Assembly (NCBI RefSeq): GCF_041080625.1
Contig: NZ_CP163518.1
Coordinates: 3,720,001 to 3,784,000, forward strand
DNA length: 64,000 nt
Direction: 5' to 3'
Source: Streptomyces sp. CG1
Lineage (GTDB): Bacteria; Actinomycetota; Actinomycetes; Streptomycetales; Streptomycetaceae
The first letter of the stretch is position 1. Every line of letters starts with the position of its first letter. Made by a program: the position numbers and the translations under genes. Below are positions 43,622 through 51,702 of this stretch, in pieces. The notes beneath the pieces were generated by a model. The model saw nothing but the letters and a program-made list of their open reading frames with translations, did not search any database and was not told where the DNA came from.

Positions 43622-45049
43622 ATGACCCCTGGTTCGGGCCTCCAAGCAGGACTCAAGAACCGCCACCTGTCGATGATCGCGATCGGTGGTGTCATCGGAG
43701 CCGGCCTCTTCGTCGGTTCCAGTTCCGGTATCGCCACCGCGGGACCGGGCATCCTTCTGTCGTACGCGCTCGTCGGCACCCTCGTCGTCCTCGTGATGCG
43801 GATGCTCGGCGAGATGTCCGCCGCCAACCCCGCCTCCGGCTCCTTCTCCGCGCACGCCGAGCGCGCGATCGGCCCCTGGGCCGGCTTCTCCATCGGCTGG
43901 CTGTACTGGTTCTTCTGGGTCGTCGTGCTGGCCGTCGAGGCCACCGCCGGCGCCAAGATCCTCGAGGGCTGGGTCCCGGCCGTACCGCAGTGGGGCTGGG
44001 CGCTCATCGTGATGAGCGTGCTGACCGCGACCAACCTGGTGTCCGTCGGCTCCTACGGCGAGTTCGAGTTCTGGTTCGCCGGTATCAAGGTCGTGGCGAT
44101 CGGCGCGTTCATCGTCATCGGTCTGCTGGCCGTGTTCGGCGTGCTGCCGGGCGTGCACACCGACAAGGCGAGCTTCGGGAATCTGACGAACCACGGCGGC
44201 TTCCTGCCGCACGGACCCGGCACCATTCTCACCGGCGTACTCCTGGTCGTCTTCTCCTTCATGGGCAGCGAGATCGCGACCCTGGCGGCCGGCGAGTCGG
44301 AGGACCCGCAGCGCGCGGTCACCAAGTCCACCAACAGCATCATCTGGCGGATCGGAGTCTTCTACCTGGGCTCGATCCTGGTCGTGGTCTCGCTGCTGCC
44401 GTGGAACGACCCCTCCATCAAGAAGGAGGGCTCCTACGTCGCCGCGCTGGACTCCCTCGGCATCGCGCACGCCGGCCAGATCATGAACGTGATCGTGCTG
44501 ACCTCGGTGCTGTCCTGTCTCAACTCCGGCCTGTACACGGCCTCCCGTATGGCGTTCTCGCTCGGCCGGCGCGGTGACGCCCCGAAGGCGTTCGCCCGCA
44601 CCACCGCCCGCGGTGTGCCGATGGCGGCGATCCTGGCGTCGGTCGTCTTCGGCTTCGTGGCGGTCTTCTTCAACTACGCCTACCCGGACACCGTCTTCCT
44701 CTTCCTGGTCAACTCCTCCGGCGCGGTGGCGCTGTTCGTGTGGCTGGTCATCTGCTTCTCGCAGCTGCGGATGCGGAAGATCATCCAGCGCGAGTCGCCG
44801 GAGAAGCTCGTCGTGAGGATGTGGCTGTACCCGTACCTGACCTGGATCACGGCTGCCTTCATCGTCGGTGTCCTCTGCTACATGCTGACCGACACCGAAG
44901 GCGAGAGCAGCGGTCGTACGACCGTGCTGCTGTCGGTGGGCGTGGCGGCCGTCGTGGTCGTGATCGCCCTGCTGAAGCAGAAGTTCGGGCCGGCCCGTGC
45001 GGAGAGCGCGCCCGTCGCCGACGCGGCCGAGAAGGTCACCACCGGCTGA
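43622..45049 (+). CDS. Amino-acid permease (APC family, GabP/AnsP type)
   Basis: The 475-residue protein starts at the ATG at 43622, with AAAGGA 9 bases upstream. Twelve membrane helices can be traced; the first begins H-L-S-M-I-A-I-G-G-V-I-G-A-G-L-F-V-G, the APC substrate-binding start. The motif E-S-E-D-P near residue 225 is also conserved in GABA/asparagine permeases. It is similar along its length to the permease at 54103. The exact amino acid is not deducible. It is followed by a perfect long inverted repeat. Confidence 0.92.
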   Translation: MTPGSGLQAGLKNRHLSMIAIGGVIGAGLFVGSSSGIATAGPGILLSYALVGTLVVLVMRMLGEMSAANPASGSFSAHAERAIGPWAGFSIGWLYWFFWVVVLAVEATAGAKILEGWVPAVPQWGWALIVMSVLTATNLVSVGSYGEFEFWFAGIKVVAIGAFIVIGLLAVFGVLPGVHTDKASFGNLTNHGGFLPHGPGTILTGVLLVVFSFMGSEIATLAAGESEDPQRAVTKSTNSIIWRIGVFYLGSILVVVSLLPWNDPSIKKEGSYVAALDSLGIAHAGQIMNVIVLTSVLSCLNSGLYTASRMAFSLGRRGDAPKAFARTTARGVPMAAILASVVFGFVAVFFNYAYPDTVFLFLVNSSGAVALFVWLVICFSQLRMRKIIQRESPEKLVVRMWLYPYLTWITAAFIVGVLCYMLTDTEGESSGRTTVLLSVGVAAVVVVIALLKQKFGPARAESAPVADAAEKVTTG

Positions 45050-45071
45050 CGGCACCGCACACAGCGGCGGA

Positions 45072-45116
45072 CATGGCCGCATAACCTGACGGCAACTGTC
45101 AGGTTATGCGGCCATG
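45072..45116. promoter_or_regulatory. Perfect 19-base inverted repeat ahead of the FAD oxidase
   Basis: CATGGCCGCATAACCTGAC (45072-45090) and its exact complement (45098-45116) are separated by 7 bases. The right arm ends on an ATG that is in frame with the downstream gene. The length suits a terminator for the permease, but it could equally be a regulator's operator or an RNA structure masking the next start. Confidence 0.7.
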
Positions 45117-45125
45117 CTGCGTCCC

Positions 45126-46433
45126 ATGACCAACGCCGCATGTGCCTTCCTTCGCCCTGGTGACCGGGGCTACGACGACGAACTCGCCGGTTTCCAGCTC
45201 GGTTTCACCCAGCGCCCCGCCGTGATCGTGCCCGCCCGCTCGGCCGCCGACGTGGTGGCCGCCGTACGGTACGCGGCCGCCGAGGGCCTGCCGGTGGGCG
45301 TGCACGCGACCGGGCACGGGCTGCCCGGCGGGTACGAGGGCGGACTGCTCATCACCACCCGGCGGCTGGACGGGATCACCGTCGACGCCGAGGCCCGTAC
45401 CGTCCGGGTGCAGGCCGGGGTGCGCTGGGGGCAGGTGGTCGCGGCGGCCGAGCCGTTCGGGCTGGCGCCGTTGAACGGCTCGGCGCCGAGCGTGGGCGCG
45501 GTGTCGTACACCCTGGGCGGTGGACTCGGCATCCTGGCGCGGGAGTTCGGGTACGCGGCCGACCATGTGCGCCGTCTGGAGGTCGTCACCGCCGGCGGAG
45601 AGCTGCGCCGGGTCACCCCCGGCTCCGACCCCGAGCTGTACTGGGCGCTGCTCGGCGCCGGGCAGAACCTCGGCGTCGTCACCGAGCTGGAGATCGGGCT
45701 CGTACCGGTGCGGACGCTCTACGGCGGCTCTCTCGCCTTCGACGGACGGGCGGTGGACCCGGCGGCCGTGCTGCGCGCGTACGAGGCCTGGACGCGGACG
45801 GTGCCGGACGGGCTGACCTCGTCCTTCGCCGCCGTGCCGTACCCGGACCTGCCGGCGCTGCCGCCGCACCTGCGCGGCAGGTACGTGGTCTCGATCCGGG
45901 TCGCCCACACGGGCGACGACGGGGACAGGCTCGTCGCCCCTCTTCGGCGGCTGGGCCCGCTGCTGTCGGACTCGCTGCGCGAGATGCCGTACGCCGAGAG
46001 CCACACCATCCACAGCGACCCGGACTTCCCGCACGCCTACTACGGCGACAGCGCGGTGCTGCGGGACCTGGACGTCGAGCGGGCCGGGGAGTTGCTACGG
46101 GCGACCGGGCCGGAGGCGGAGCAGATGTGTGTGGTCCAGATCAACCACCTGGGCGGTGCGCTCGCCCGGCCGGCGCCGAACGCGGTGCCGTACCGCGAAG
46201 GACGGTTCCTGCTGCGGCTGCTGACGGCCGGGGAACGGGACCGGGCGCGTGCGGTCCTCGATCCGGCGTTCGCGCTCCTGGCCGACGACCGCCTCGGCCG
46301 GTCGCTCAACTTCGCCTTCGGGGCGGGCGACCGGGGCGCGGGCCTGTACGACCCCGATACGCGAAAGAGGCTCGCCCGGGTCAAGGAGACGTACGACCCG
46401 GCGAACCTCTTCCGCAGGAACTACGGCGTCTAA
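45126..46433 (+). CDS. FAD-binding oxidase, berberine-bridge-enzyme-like
   Basis: The product has 435 residues from the ATG at 45126 (MTNAACAF); an ATG at 45114 inside the palindrome is in frame but less likely. The FAD domain (VAO/PCMH fold) contains G-V-H-A-T-G-H-G (about 60), with the His that usually carries the covalent FAD, and G-G-G-L-G-I-L. The berberine-bridge C-terminal domain is seen as Y-D-P-A-N-L-F-R-x-N at the end. Such enzymes oxidise alcohols, sugars or secondary metabolites. No neighbour suggests the substrate. No clear ribosome-binding site is present. Confidence 0.88.
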   Translation: MTNAACAFLRPGDRGYDDELAGFQLGFTQRPAVIVPARSAADVVAAVRYAAAEGLPVGVHATGHGLPGGYEGGLLITTRRLDGITVDAEARTVRVQAGVRWGQVVAAAEPFGLAPLNGSAPSVGAVSYTLGGGLGILAREFGYAADHVRRLEVVTAGGELRRVTPGSDPELYWALLGAGQNLGVVTELEIGLVPVRTLYGGSLAFDGRAVDPAAVLRAYEAWTRTVPDGLTSSFAAVPYPDLPALPPHLRGRYVVSIRVAHTGDDGDRLVAPLRRLGPLLSDSLREMPYAESHTIHSDPDFPHAYYGDSAVLRDLDVERAGELLRATGPEAEQMCVVQINHLGGALARPAPNAVPYREGRFLLRLLTAGERDRARAVLDPAFALLADDRLGRSLNFAFGAGDRGAGLYDPDTRKRLARVKETYDPANLFRRNYGV

Positions 46434-46549
46434 TGCCCCGGCAGGCAGCGGTTGCCCGTCAAGGAGCGGCGTCCGGTGCGTGCTCTCGGCGCGCCGGGTG
46501 CAAGTCCTCGTACGGGATGTACTTGGGCTTGTGCCCGGTGCGGCGAGTA

Positions 46550-46585
46550 GGGGCACCGCCCACGCCTTTGAGGCAGTGGGGGAGC
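46550..46585. repeat. Streptomyces palindromic intergenic repeat
   Basis: The sequence has a GGGGCACCGCCCAC start, a short centre and a GTGGGGGAGC end. This arrangement matches a palindromic element I know as widespread between Streptomyces genes. It lies between convergent genes and can fold as a terminator. Confidence 0.55.
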
Positions 46586-46627
46586 GTGCCGGGCGTCGCG
46601 ACGGGGCGAACGTCGCCTGCTGGGGCA

Positions 46628-47209
46628 CTAGCGCTTGTTCGCGAACTTCCAGGCGGTGGGCAGCGCGCCCATCGCCAGGGCGGCCTTGAGGAGGTCACCG
46701 ATCAGGAACGGGGTGAGGCCGGCCGCGACCGCCTGGGAGAGGGACATGTGGGCGGCCAGGGCCAGGTAGGGCACGCCGACGGCGTAGATGATCGCCTCGC
46801 CGAGGACCATCGTGCCCGCCATGCGCACCGGGGAGCGGTCGGCGCCGCGCCGGGCCAGGGCGCCGACGGCGGCCGAGGCGAGCAGCATGCCGAGGATGTA
46901 GCCGAAGGAGACCGAGCCCGCGCCGGAGGTGCCGTCCGCGAACCACGGGACACCGGCCACACCGGCGAGCGCGTACAGGGCGAGGGAGAGGAAGCCCCGG
47001 CGGGTGCCGAGCGCGGTGCCGACGAGCAGCGCGGCGAAGGTCTGGCCGGTCACCGGCACCGGGGAGCCGGGCACCGGGACGGCCACCTGGGCCGCGAGAC
47101 CGGTGAGCACGGCGCCGCCGACGACGAGGGCCGCGTCGCGGACGCGGGACGTGGGGAGCAGGTCGGCGAGGACTGCGCCGGGGCGAGCGGTGGCGGTGAC
47201 GGTGCTCAT
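46628..47209 (-). CDS. bioY: Biotin transporter substrate-binding subunit BioY
   Basis: The 193-residue hydrophobic protein has six helices and BioY signatures P-V-P-G-S-P-V-P-V-T-G-Q-T-F (about 45-58) and G-Y-I-L-G (about 100). BioY is the S-component of ECF biotin transporters, working with or without the BioM/N energising module, which is not encoded nearby. A -10-like TATAGC (minus strand at 47251-47256) lies about 40 bases upstream, giving a short leader. It is separated from the divergent leader/ROK unit by 310 non-coding bases. Confidence 0.94.
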   Translation of the reverse strand: MSTVTATARPGAVLADLLPTSRVRDAALVVGGAVLTGLAAQVAVPVPGSPVPVTGQTFAALLVGTALGTRRGFLSLALYALAGVAGVPWFADGTSGAGSVSFGYILGMLLASAAVGALARRGADRSPVRMAGTMVLGEAIIYAVGVPYLALAAHMSLSQAVAAGLTPFLIGDLLKAALAMGALPTAWKFANKR

Positions 47210-47519
47210 GGGGACTCCGCGGGTGAGTGGGCAGGTGGGAACACGGCGACGCTATACCGCGCCGGTCGCGTCGATCACCGTCACCGATCGACAAAGGCTC
47301 GAGCCGGGCCTTGGTGCGCTTCATACAAAGAGTGCGGGTTACACCGGGTACGGCGTGATACCGGTCACTGAGGTGGAGGCACTCAGCTCACTCCTCTACC
47401 TCGAACAGGAACTGTAGGTTCCCGCCAAAGTCTCCGAAGCCCCGCCGCAGTCCGGTCGATGCCCCGCAGGGCCCGTCTCGCCCGTCGGTCGCCGTCTGGG
47501 CAGCGCGGGGGCGGTTTGC
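47210..47519. other. Divergent promoter region between bioY and the ROK leader
   Basis: No convincing gene is present. On the minus strand TATAGC near 47251-47256 could be the bioY -10. At the right end TAGCTT (47520-47525) could be the -10 for the leader peptide. A short in-frame tail ending at 47417 looks peptide-like but has no start or ribosome-binding site. Confidence 0.4.
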
Positions 47520-47532
47520 TAGCTTCGAACCC

Positions 47533-47619
47533 ATGGTTGCCCAGGCCCGGTTCTTCACGTCGCGTCGCTATGTCGACCTGCGACGCCAGGGCACGGCCAC
47601 CTGTCGCCGCCCGGGGTAG
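47533..47619 (+). CDS. Cys-containing leader peptide upstream of the ROK regulator (28 residues)
   Basis: The small frame starts at the ATG at 47533 and contains T-S-R-R-Y-V-D-L-R-R-Q-G-T-A-T-C-R-R before its stop. This pattern (S-R-R-x-V-D-L ... C-R) matches the 'putative leader peptide' type seen ahead of sulfur-metabolism genes in Streptomyces. A -10-like TAGCTT (47520-47525) lies 7 bases before the ATG, so the mRNA may be leaderless and begin at the start codon. Ribosome stalling at the Cys codon is the expected mechanism for sensing cysteine. Attribution is by pattern only. Confidence 0.65.
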   Translation: MVAQARFFTSRRYVDLRRQGTATCRRPG

Positions 47620-47701
47620 GGGCGCACCGCTCGGCACGCCTCTTCGATCGAGCCCTTCGAACTCCGAGACGCGTCGGCCCCGTTCCCGAGGACGGTTCTC
47701 C

Positions 47702-48901
47702 ATGCCCCGTACCGCGGTATCCCCTCTTGTCTCGCCCGTCCCGCGTGCCGCCGACCGGGACCGGCGACGCACCAGCGCCAGTGTCGTGCTGCGGTCCGTG
47801 CTGGAGCACGGGCCGGTGGCGCGCAGCACCGTCGCCCGGCTGACCGGACTGTCGCCGGCGTCGGTGACCGAGCACTGCGCCCGGCTCACCGGTCTCGGTC
47901 TGATCCGCGAGTCCGCCGTACCGCGCCGCTCGAACGGGGTCGGACGGCCGCACGTCCCCATCGACCTGAACGACACGGATTTCGTGGTCGGCGGGGTGCA
48001 TGTGGCCGTGCCGTACACGACGGTCGCGCTGCTGGATCTGCGCGGCCGGGTGGTGGCCCGGCGCGAGCTGCGGCACGAACGGACCGATCCCGGCTGGGTG
48101 CTGGCGCGAGCCGCCAAGGGGCTCGCGGGGTTGCTCGCCGGACTGCCGGGCCGTCGGCCGCTGGGGGTCGGGGTCGCGGTCGGCGGCTGGGTGGACCGGG
48201 AGACGGGCAGCGTGGTCGAGCACGAGCTGCTGGGCTGGCGCGAGGTGCCGGTGCGGGAGCTGCTCGGCGCCGGCACCGGGCTGCCGGTCCATGTGGACGG
48301 GCACGCGCGGGCGTTGGTGAACGGGGAGCGGCTGTTCGGGCGGGCCCGGGGCAGCGGGAGCGTGCTGCATCTGTTCGTGGGCAATGTGGTCGACGCGGCC
48401 TTCGCCACCCACGACGAGGTGCATCACGGGCCGCGTTCGGCGGCGGGGGCGATCGCGCATCTGCCGGTGCCGGGCGGCACCGAACCCTGCCCGTGCGGCC
48501 GTACCGGCTGCCTCCAGGTGGAGCTGAGCGAGCGGACGCTCGGCCGACGGGCCCGCGCCGCCGGGGTGATCGGCTCGGCGAATCCGATGCATGTGGTGGC
48601 CGCGGCGGCGGCCGGGGACGCGGTGGCCCGGCGGCTGCTGGTGGAGCGGGCCCGGATGACGGGGCGGGCGGCCGGGCTGCTGCTGGACGTGCTCAATCCG
48701 GAGACCGTGGTCGTGACCGAGGTGGGCGTGATCCACTTCGAGGACTGCCTGAGCGCGCTCAGGGAAGCGGCCGGAATACGTCGTACGGCGACCGTGCTGC
48801 CGACGAGTTTCCCCGATTCCGTGCTGGCCGTGGCGGGCGGTTCGGTGGCGCTGGACGTGCTGTTCCGGGATCCACTGGGCGCGTCACCTGAGGCTATTTA
48901 A
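47702..48901 (+). CDS. ROK-family transcriptional regulator
   Basis: The 399-residue protein starts at the ATG at 47702, 82 bases after the leader stop, with GAGG upstream. Residues about 20-80 form a winged helix (V-A-R-S-T-V-A-R-L-T-G-L-S-P-A-S-V-T as the recognition region). The C-terminal ROK domain has a C-P-C-G-R-x-G-C-L zinc site (about 260). The sugar-kinase nucleotide-binding and catalytic motifs are weak, so it is likely regulatory only. It precedes the sulfonate-type transporter and may control it. Confidence 0.88.
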   Translation: MPRTAVSPLVSPVPRAADRDRRRTSASVVLRSVLEHGPVARSTVARLTGLSPASVTEHCARLTGLGLIRESAVPRRSNGVGRPHVPIDLNDTDFVVGGVHVAVPYTTVALLDLRGRVVARRELRHERTDPGWVLARAAKGLAGLLAGLPGRRPLGVGVAVGGWVDRETGSVVEHELLGWREVPVRELLGAGTGLPVHVDGHARALVNGERLFGRARGSGSVLHLFVGNVVDAAFATHDEVHHGPRSAAGAIAHLPVPGGTEPCPCGRTGCLQVELSERTLGRRARAAGVIGSANPMHVVAAAAAGDAVARRLLVERARMTGRAAGLLLDVLNPETVVVTEVGVIHFEDCLSALREAAGIRRTATVLPTSFPDSVLAVAGGSVALDVLFRDPLGASPEAI

Positions 48902-48934
48902 TTCAGAAACTCGGAATGTTGACAGGGGGCGATC

Positions 48935-48994
48935 GTGGCCGGGAACATGCTGGTCATGGACCCGCTCAGGAGCTGTCGCACTCTCTGTTGCTGA
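48935..48994 (+). CDS. Cys-rich leader peptide upstream of the ABC transporter (19 residues)
   Basis: A GTG at 48935 with an AGGGGG site 6-7 bases upstream opens a 19-codon frame ending L-R-S-C-R-T-L-C-C and a TGA at 48992. Three of the last ten codons are Cys, two of them adjacent to the stop. An internal ATG at 48947 is an alternative start. It lies 112 bases before the substrate-binding protein gene. The layout matches cysteine-dependent attenuation by upstream reading frames known in actinobacteria. Confidence 0.65.
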   Translation: MAGNMLVMDPLRSCRTLCC

Positions 48995-49093
48995 CACATT
49001 GCCGCGCATGAAGCGCGTGTTTCCCGCTGCGTGAGTCTTTCTTCCTCCGGCCTGCCTGCCCGGAATTCCTGCTGCGTTTCCCTTCTTTTCCCC

Positions 49094-49107
49094 TGGGAGT
49101 TCTCCCA
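49094..49107 (+). promoter_or_regulatory. Hairpin covering the ribosome-binding site of the substrate-binding protein gene
   Basis: TGGGAG (49094-49099) and CTCCCA (49102-49107) form a perfect 6-pair stem with a 2-base loop as drawn, or 5 pairs with a 4-base loop. The left arm is the gene's only purine-rich ribosome-binding site and the right arm includes the A of its ATG. The hairpin could block translation until opened by upstream ribosome movement. Confidence 0.5.
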
Positions 49108-50150
49108 TGCACCGTCGTGTTTTTCTCTCCTCCTTGCTGGGCGCGTCCGCGGCCGTGGCAGGCCTCAGCGGCTGTGCCAAGGGCGAGCCTTCCGCCGACA
49201 CCAAGGGCGCCGCCACCAAACCGCTCGCGGACAAGGTCCCGGCCGGGACCAGCCTGAAGATCGCCTCCTACCTGGGGCAGCAGCAGCTGCAGTTCAGGCT
49301 GGCGAAGCTGCCCGAGCTGCCGTTCACCGTGTCGAACTGGCTGAACATCGGCGCCGGTCCGGACGTCATCAACGCCTTCCGTGCGGGGTCCCTGGACCTC
49401 GCGAACAACGCGGGCATCCCGCCGATCCAGGCGCACTACCAGGGGTACGACGCGAAGATCGTGGCGATCGGCATCACTCGCAAACCCAACTACCTGTTCG
49501 CCACCAAGCCCGGCAGCGACATCCGCACCGTCGACGGCTTCAAGGGCAAGCGGCTCGCCTTCTCGCAGGGCCAGGCGCAGGGTGTCGTCCTGCTGCGCGC
49601 GCTGAAGCAGGCGGGCCTGAAGTACGACGAGGTGACGCTGGTCCCGCTGACCAGCAACCAGTTCTTCACCGCGCTGCAGTCGGGGCAGGTCGACGTGGCC
49701 CCGCTCGCCATCAGTCAGGCCCCCGCGTATCTGAAGCAGTACGCGGCGAAGGGCGCCCGCACCATCGCAAGCGATGTCGTCGACCTGCTCAACCTGCTGT
49801 GGGCGCCGCAGTCCGTGCTGAACGACTCCGCGAAGGCCGCCGCGATCGCCGCCTACATCCCGCAGTGGGCCCAGGGCCAGGTGTGGGCCTACGAGCACCC
49901 GGACGTGTGGGACGAGGAGTTCTACGTCAAGACGCAGAACCTGACCCTCCAGCAGGCGCAGGGCATCACCAGGCTCGCCAACAAGCCGCTGTTCCCGCCC
50001 GGTTGGGACGAGGCGGTCAAGTGGGAGCAGGAGACCGCCGATCTGCTCGCCGAGGGCGGGTTCGTGAAGAAGTTCGACGTCTCCTCGCTCTTCGACCACC
50101 GCTTCGAGTCGATCGCCGCCAAGGCCGTACCCGAGGAGTACCGCACATGA
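49107..50150 (+). CDS. Sulfonate-type ABC transporter substrate-binding lipoprotein (SsuA-like)
   Basis: The 347-residue protein has a Tat/Sec lipoprotein leader: M-H-R-R-V-F-L-S-S-L-L with lipobox L-S-G-C (Cys at about residue 23). The mature part is a NitT/TauT-type periplasmic-binding fold with A-G-S-L-D-L-A-N-N-A-G and G-K-R-L-A-F-S-Q-G. Binding of alkylsulfonates or related organosulfur compounds is expected from the permease, ATPase and oxygenase genes that follow in one operon. The stop overlaps the permease start by ATGA. Confidence 0.9.
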   Translation: MHRRVFLSSLLGASAAVAGLSGCAKGEPSADTKGAATKPLADKVPAGTSLKIASYLGQQQLQFRLAKLPELPFTVSNWLNIGAGPDVINAFRAGSLDLANNAGIPPIQAHYQGYDAKIVAIGITRKPNYLFATKPGSDIRTVDGFKGKRLAFSQGQAQGVVLLRALKQAGLKYDEVTLVPLTSNQFFTALQSGQVDVAPLAISQAPAYLKQYAAKGARTIASDVVDLLNLLWAPQSVLNDSAKAAAIAAYIPQWAQGQVWAYEHPDVWDEEFYVKTQNLTLQQAQGITRLANKPLFPPGWDEAVKWEQETADLLAEGGFVKKFDVSSLFDHRFESIAAKAVPEEYRT

Positions 50151-50992
50151 CCGCCGTAACCGCGACGACCGCCGTCCCGGCGGCTCAGGCCGGGCAATTC
50201 CCCCAGGTCCGGCGGCGCCGCCGGCTCTCCCCCGGCCGCCGGCTGCCCGCCGCCCGGCTGATCGGCCCGCTCGTCCTGCTGTCCCTGTGGGCCGCCGCCT
50301 CGGCCGCGGGTGCGCTCGACACAGGTGCCGTACCGGCGCCCTGGACGGTGCTGCGGACGGCCGGTCATCTGTGGACCGACGGCACCCTGTCCACCGACGT
50401 CCTGACCTCCCTCGCACGAGCCGGATACGGCTTCGCGATCGGCCTCGTCGCGGGCGTACTGCTCGCGCTCGCCTCCGGGCTCAGCCGGACCGGGGAAGCG
50501 CTGGTCGACGGGACCGTGCAGCTCAACCGGGCGATCCCGACCCTCGGTCTGATCCCGCTGTTCATCCTCTGGCTGGGCATCGGGGAGACGTTCAAGGTCG
50601 CCATCATCGCGATCGTCGTCTACATCCCGGTCTATCTGAACACGCACGCCGCGCTCTCCGGCATCGACAGCCGTTACGTCGAACTCGCCGAGGTGCAGGG
50701 CCTGTCCCGGTTCGCCTTCATCCGGCAGGTCGTGATCCCCGGCGCGCTGCCCGGGTTCTTCGTGGGACTCCGGCTCGGGGTGACCGGCTCCTGGCTGGGT
50801 CTGGTGGTGCTGGAGCAGATCAACGCGACCAGCGGCCTCGGCTATCTGATGTTCCAGGCACAGAACTACGGCCAGACCGACGTCATCCTGGTCGGCCTGC
50901 TGATCTACGGCGTCTTCGGCCTGGTCTCCGACAGCGTGGTCCGCCTGATCGAACGGAGGGTGCTGTCATGGCGCCGCACACTGAGCAGCTGA
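50147..50992 (+). CDS. Sulfonate-type ABC transporter permease (SsuC-like)
   Basis: The 281-residue protein has six membrane helices after a basic N-terminus. The EAA-type coupling loop is seen as Y-V-E-L-A-E-V-Q-G-L-S (about residues 180-190) before V-V-I-P-G-A-L-P. The start ATG at 50147 overlaps the preceding stop. SsuC-like permeases form the membrane channel of the taurine/sulfonate importer. Confidence 0.93.
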   Translation: MTAVTATTAVPAAQAGQFPQVRRRRRLSPGRRLPAARLIGPLVLLSLWAAASAAGALDTGAVPAPWTVLRTAGHLWTDGTLSTDVLTSLARAGYGFAIGLVAGVLLALASGLSRTGEALVDGTVQLNRAIPTLGLIPLFILWLGIGETFKVAIIAIVVYIPVYLNTHAALSGIDSRYVELAEVQGLSRFAFIRQVVIPGALPGFFVGLRLGVTGSWLGLVVLEQINATSGLGYLMFQAQNYGQTDVILVGLLIYGVFGLVSDSVVRLIERRVLSWRRTLSS

Positions 50993-51702
50993 CCCGCCCG
51001 GCGGTACGGCTGCGGAGCCTGACCCGGTCGTTCGGCGACCGTACGGTCCTCGACGGCATCGATCTGGACCTGCCCGCCGGCCAGTTCACGGCCCTGCTCG
51101 GGCACAGCGGCTCGGGCAAGTCCACCCTGCTGCGGGCGGTGGCCGGACTCGACCACGGCGTCGCGGGCAGCGGAGAGCTCACCGCACCGGAGCAGGTCTC
51201 GGTCGTCTTCCAGGACTCCCGGCTGCTGCCCTGGCGCCGGGTGCTGGACAACGTCCTGCTGGGCGCGGACGGCAGGGACGCCGTCGAGCGCGGCCGGGCC
51301 GCACTGGCGGAGGTCGGGTTGCAGGGCCGGGAGCGGGCCTGGCCGGGCGAGCTGTCCGGCGGCGAGGCCCAGCGGGCCGCACTCGCCCGCGCCCTGGTCC
51401 GCGAGCCCGGACTCCTGCTGGCCGACGAACCGTTCGGCGCGCTGGACGCGCTCACCCGGATCAAGATGCACCACCTGCTGCGCGATCTGTGGACGCGTCA
51501 CCGGCCGTCCGTGCTGCTGGTCACCCACGACGTGGACGAGGCGATCGTGCTCGCCGACCGGGTCCTCGTCCTGGACCGGGGCCGGATCGGTCTCGACCTG
51601 ACCATCGGCCGTCCCCACCCGCGTTCCTACCGGGAGCCGGTGCTGGGCGAGTACCGCGAACGGCTGCTGGCCGCCCTGGGTGTCACGGAGGACCACCGGT
51701 GA
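50968..51702 (+). CDS. Sulfonate-type ABC transporter ATPase (SsuB-like)
   Basis: The 244-residue ATPase has Walker A G-H-S-G-S-G-K-S-T (about 47-55), Q-loop V-F-Q-D-S-R-L-L-P-W (the L-L-P-W typical of NitT/SsuB/TauB types), signature L-S-G-G-E-A-Q, Walker B L-L-L-A-D-E-P and the switch V-T-H-D. Its ATG overlaps the end of the permease gene by 25 bases. It supplies energy for organosulfur import. Confidence 0.94.
   Translation: MAPHTEQLTRPAVRLRSLTRSFGDRTVLDGIDLDLPAGQFTALLGHSGSGKSTLLRAVAGLDHGVAGSGELTAPEQVSVVFQDSRLLPWRRVLDNVLLGADGRDAVERGRAALAEVGLQGRERAWPGELSGGEAQRAALARALVREPGLLLADEPFGALDALTRIKMHHLLRDLWTRHRPSVLLVTHDVDEAIVLADRVLVLDRGRIGLDLTIGRPHPRSYREPVLGEYRERLLAALGVTEDHR

Noticed and set aside
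47297-47417. Peptide-like frame ending V-E-A-L-S-S-L-L-Y-L-E-Q-E-L before the ROK leader
   Set aside because: It has no start codon with a ribosome-binding site, and the upstream part is a shadow of bioY.
49008-49034. Second small reading frame (M-K-R-V-F-P-A-A) after the Cys leader
   Set aside because: It has no ribosome-binding site of its own and no Cys codons. It may be chance, so it was not annotated.
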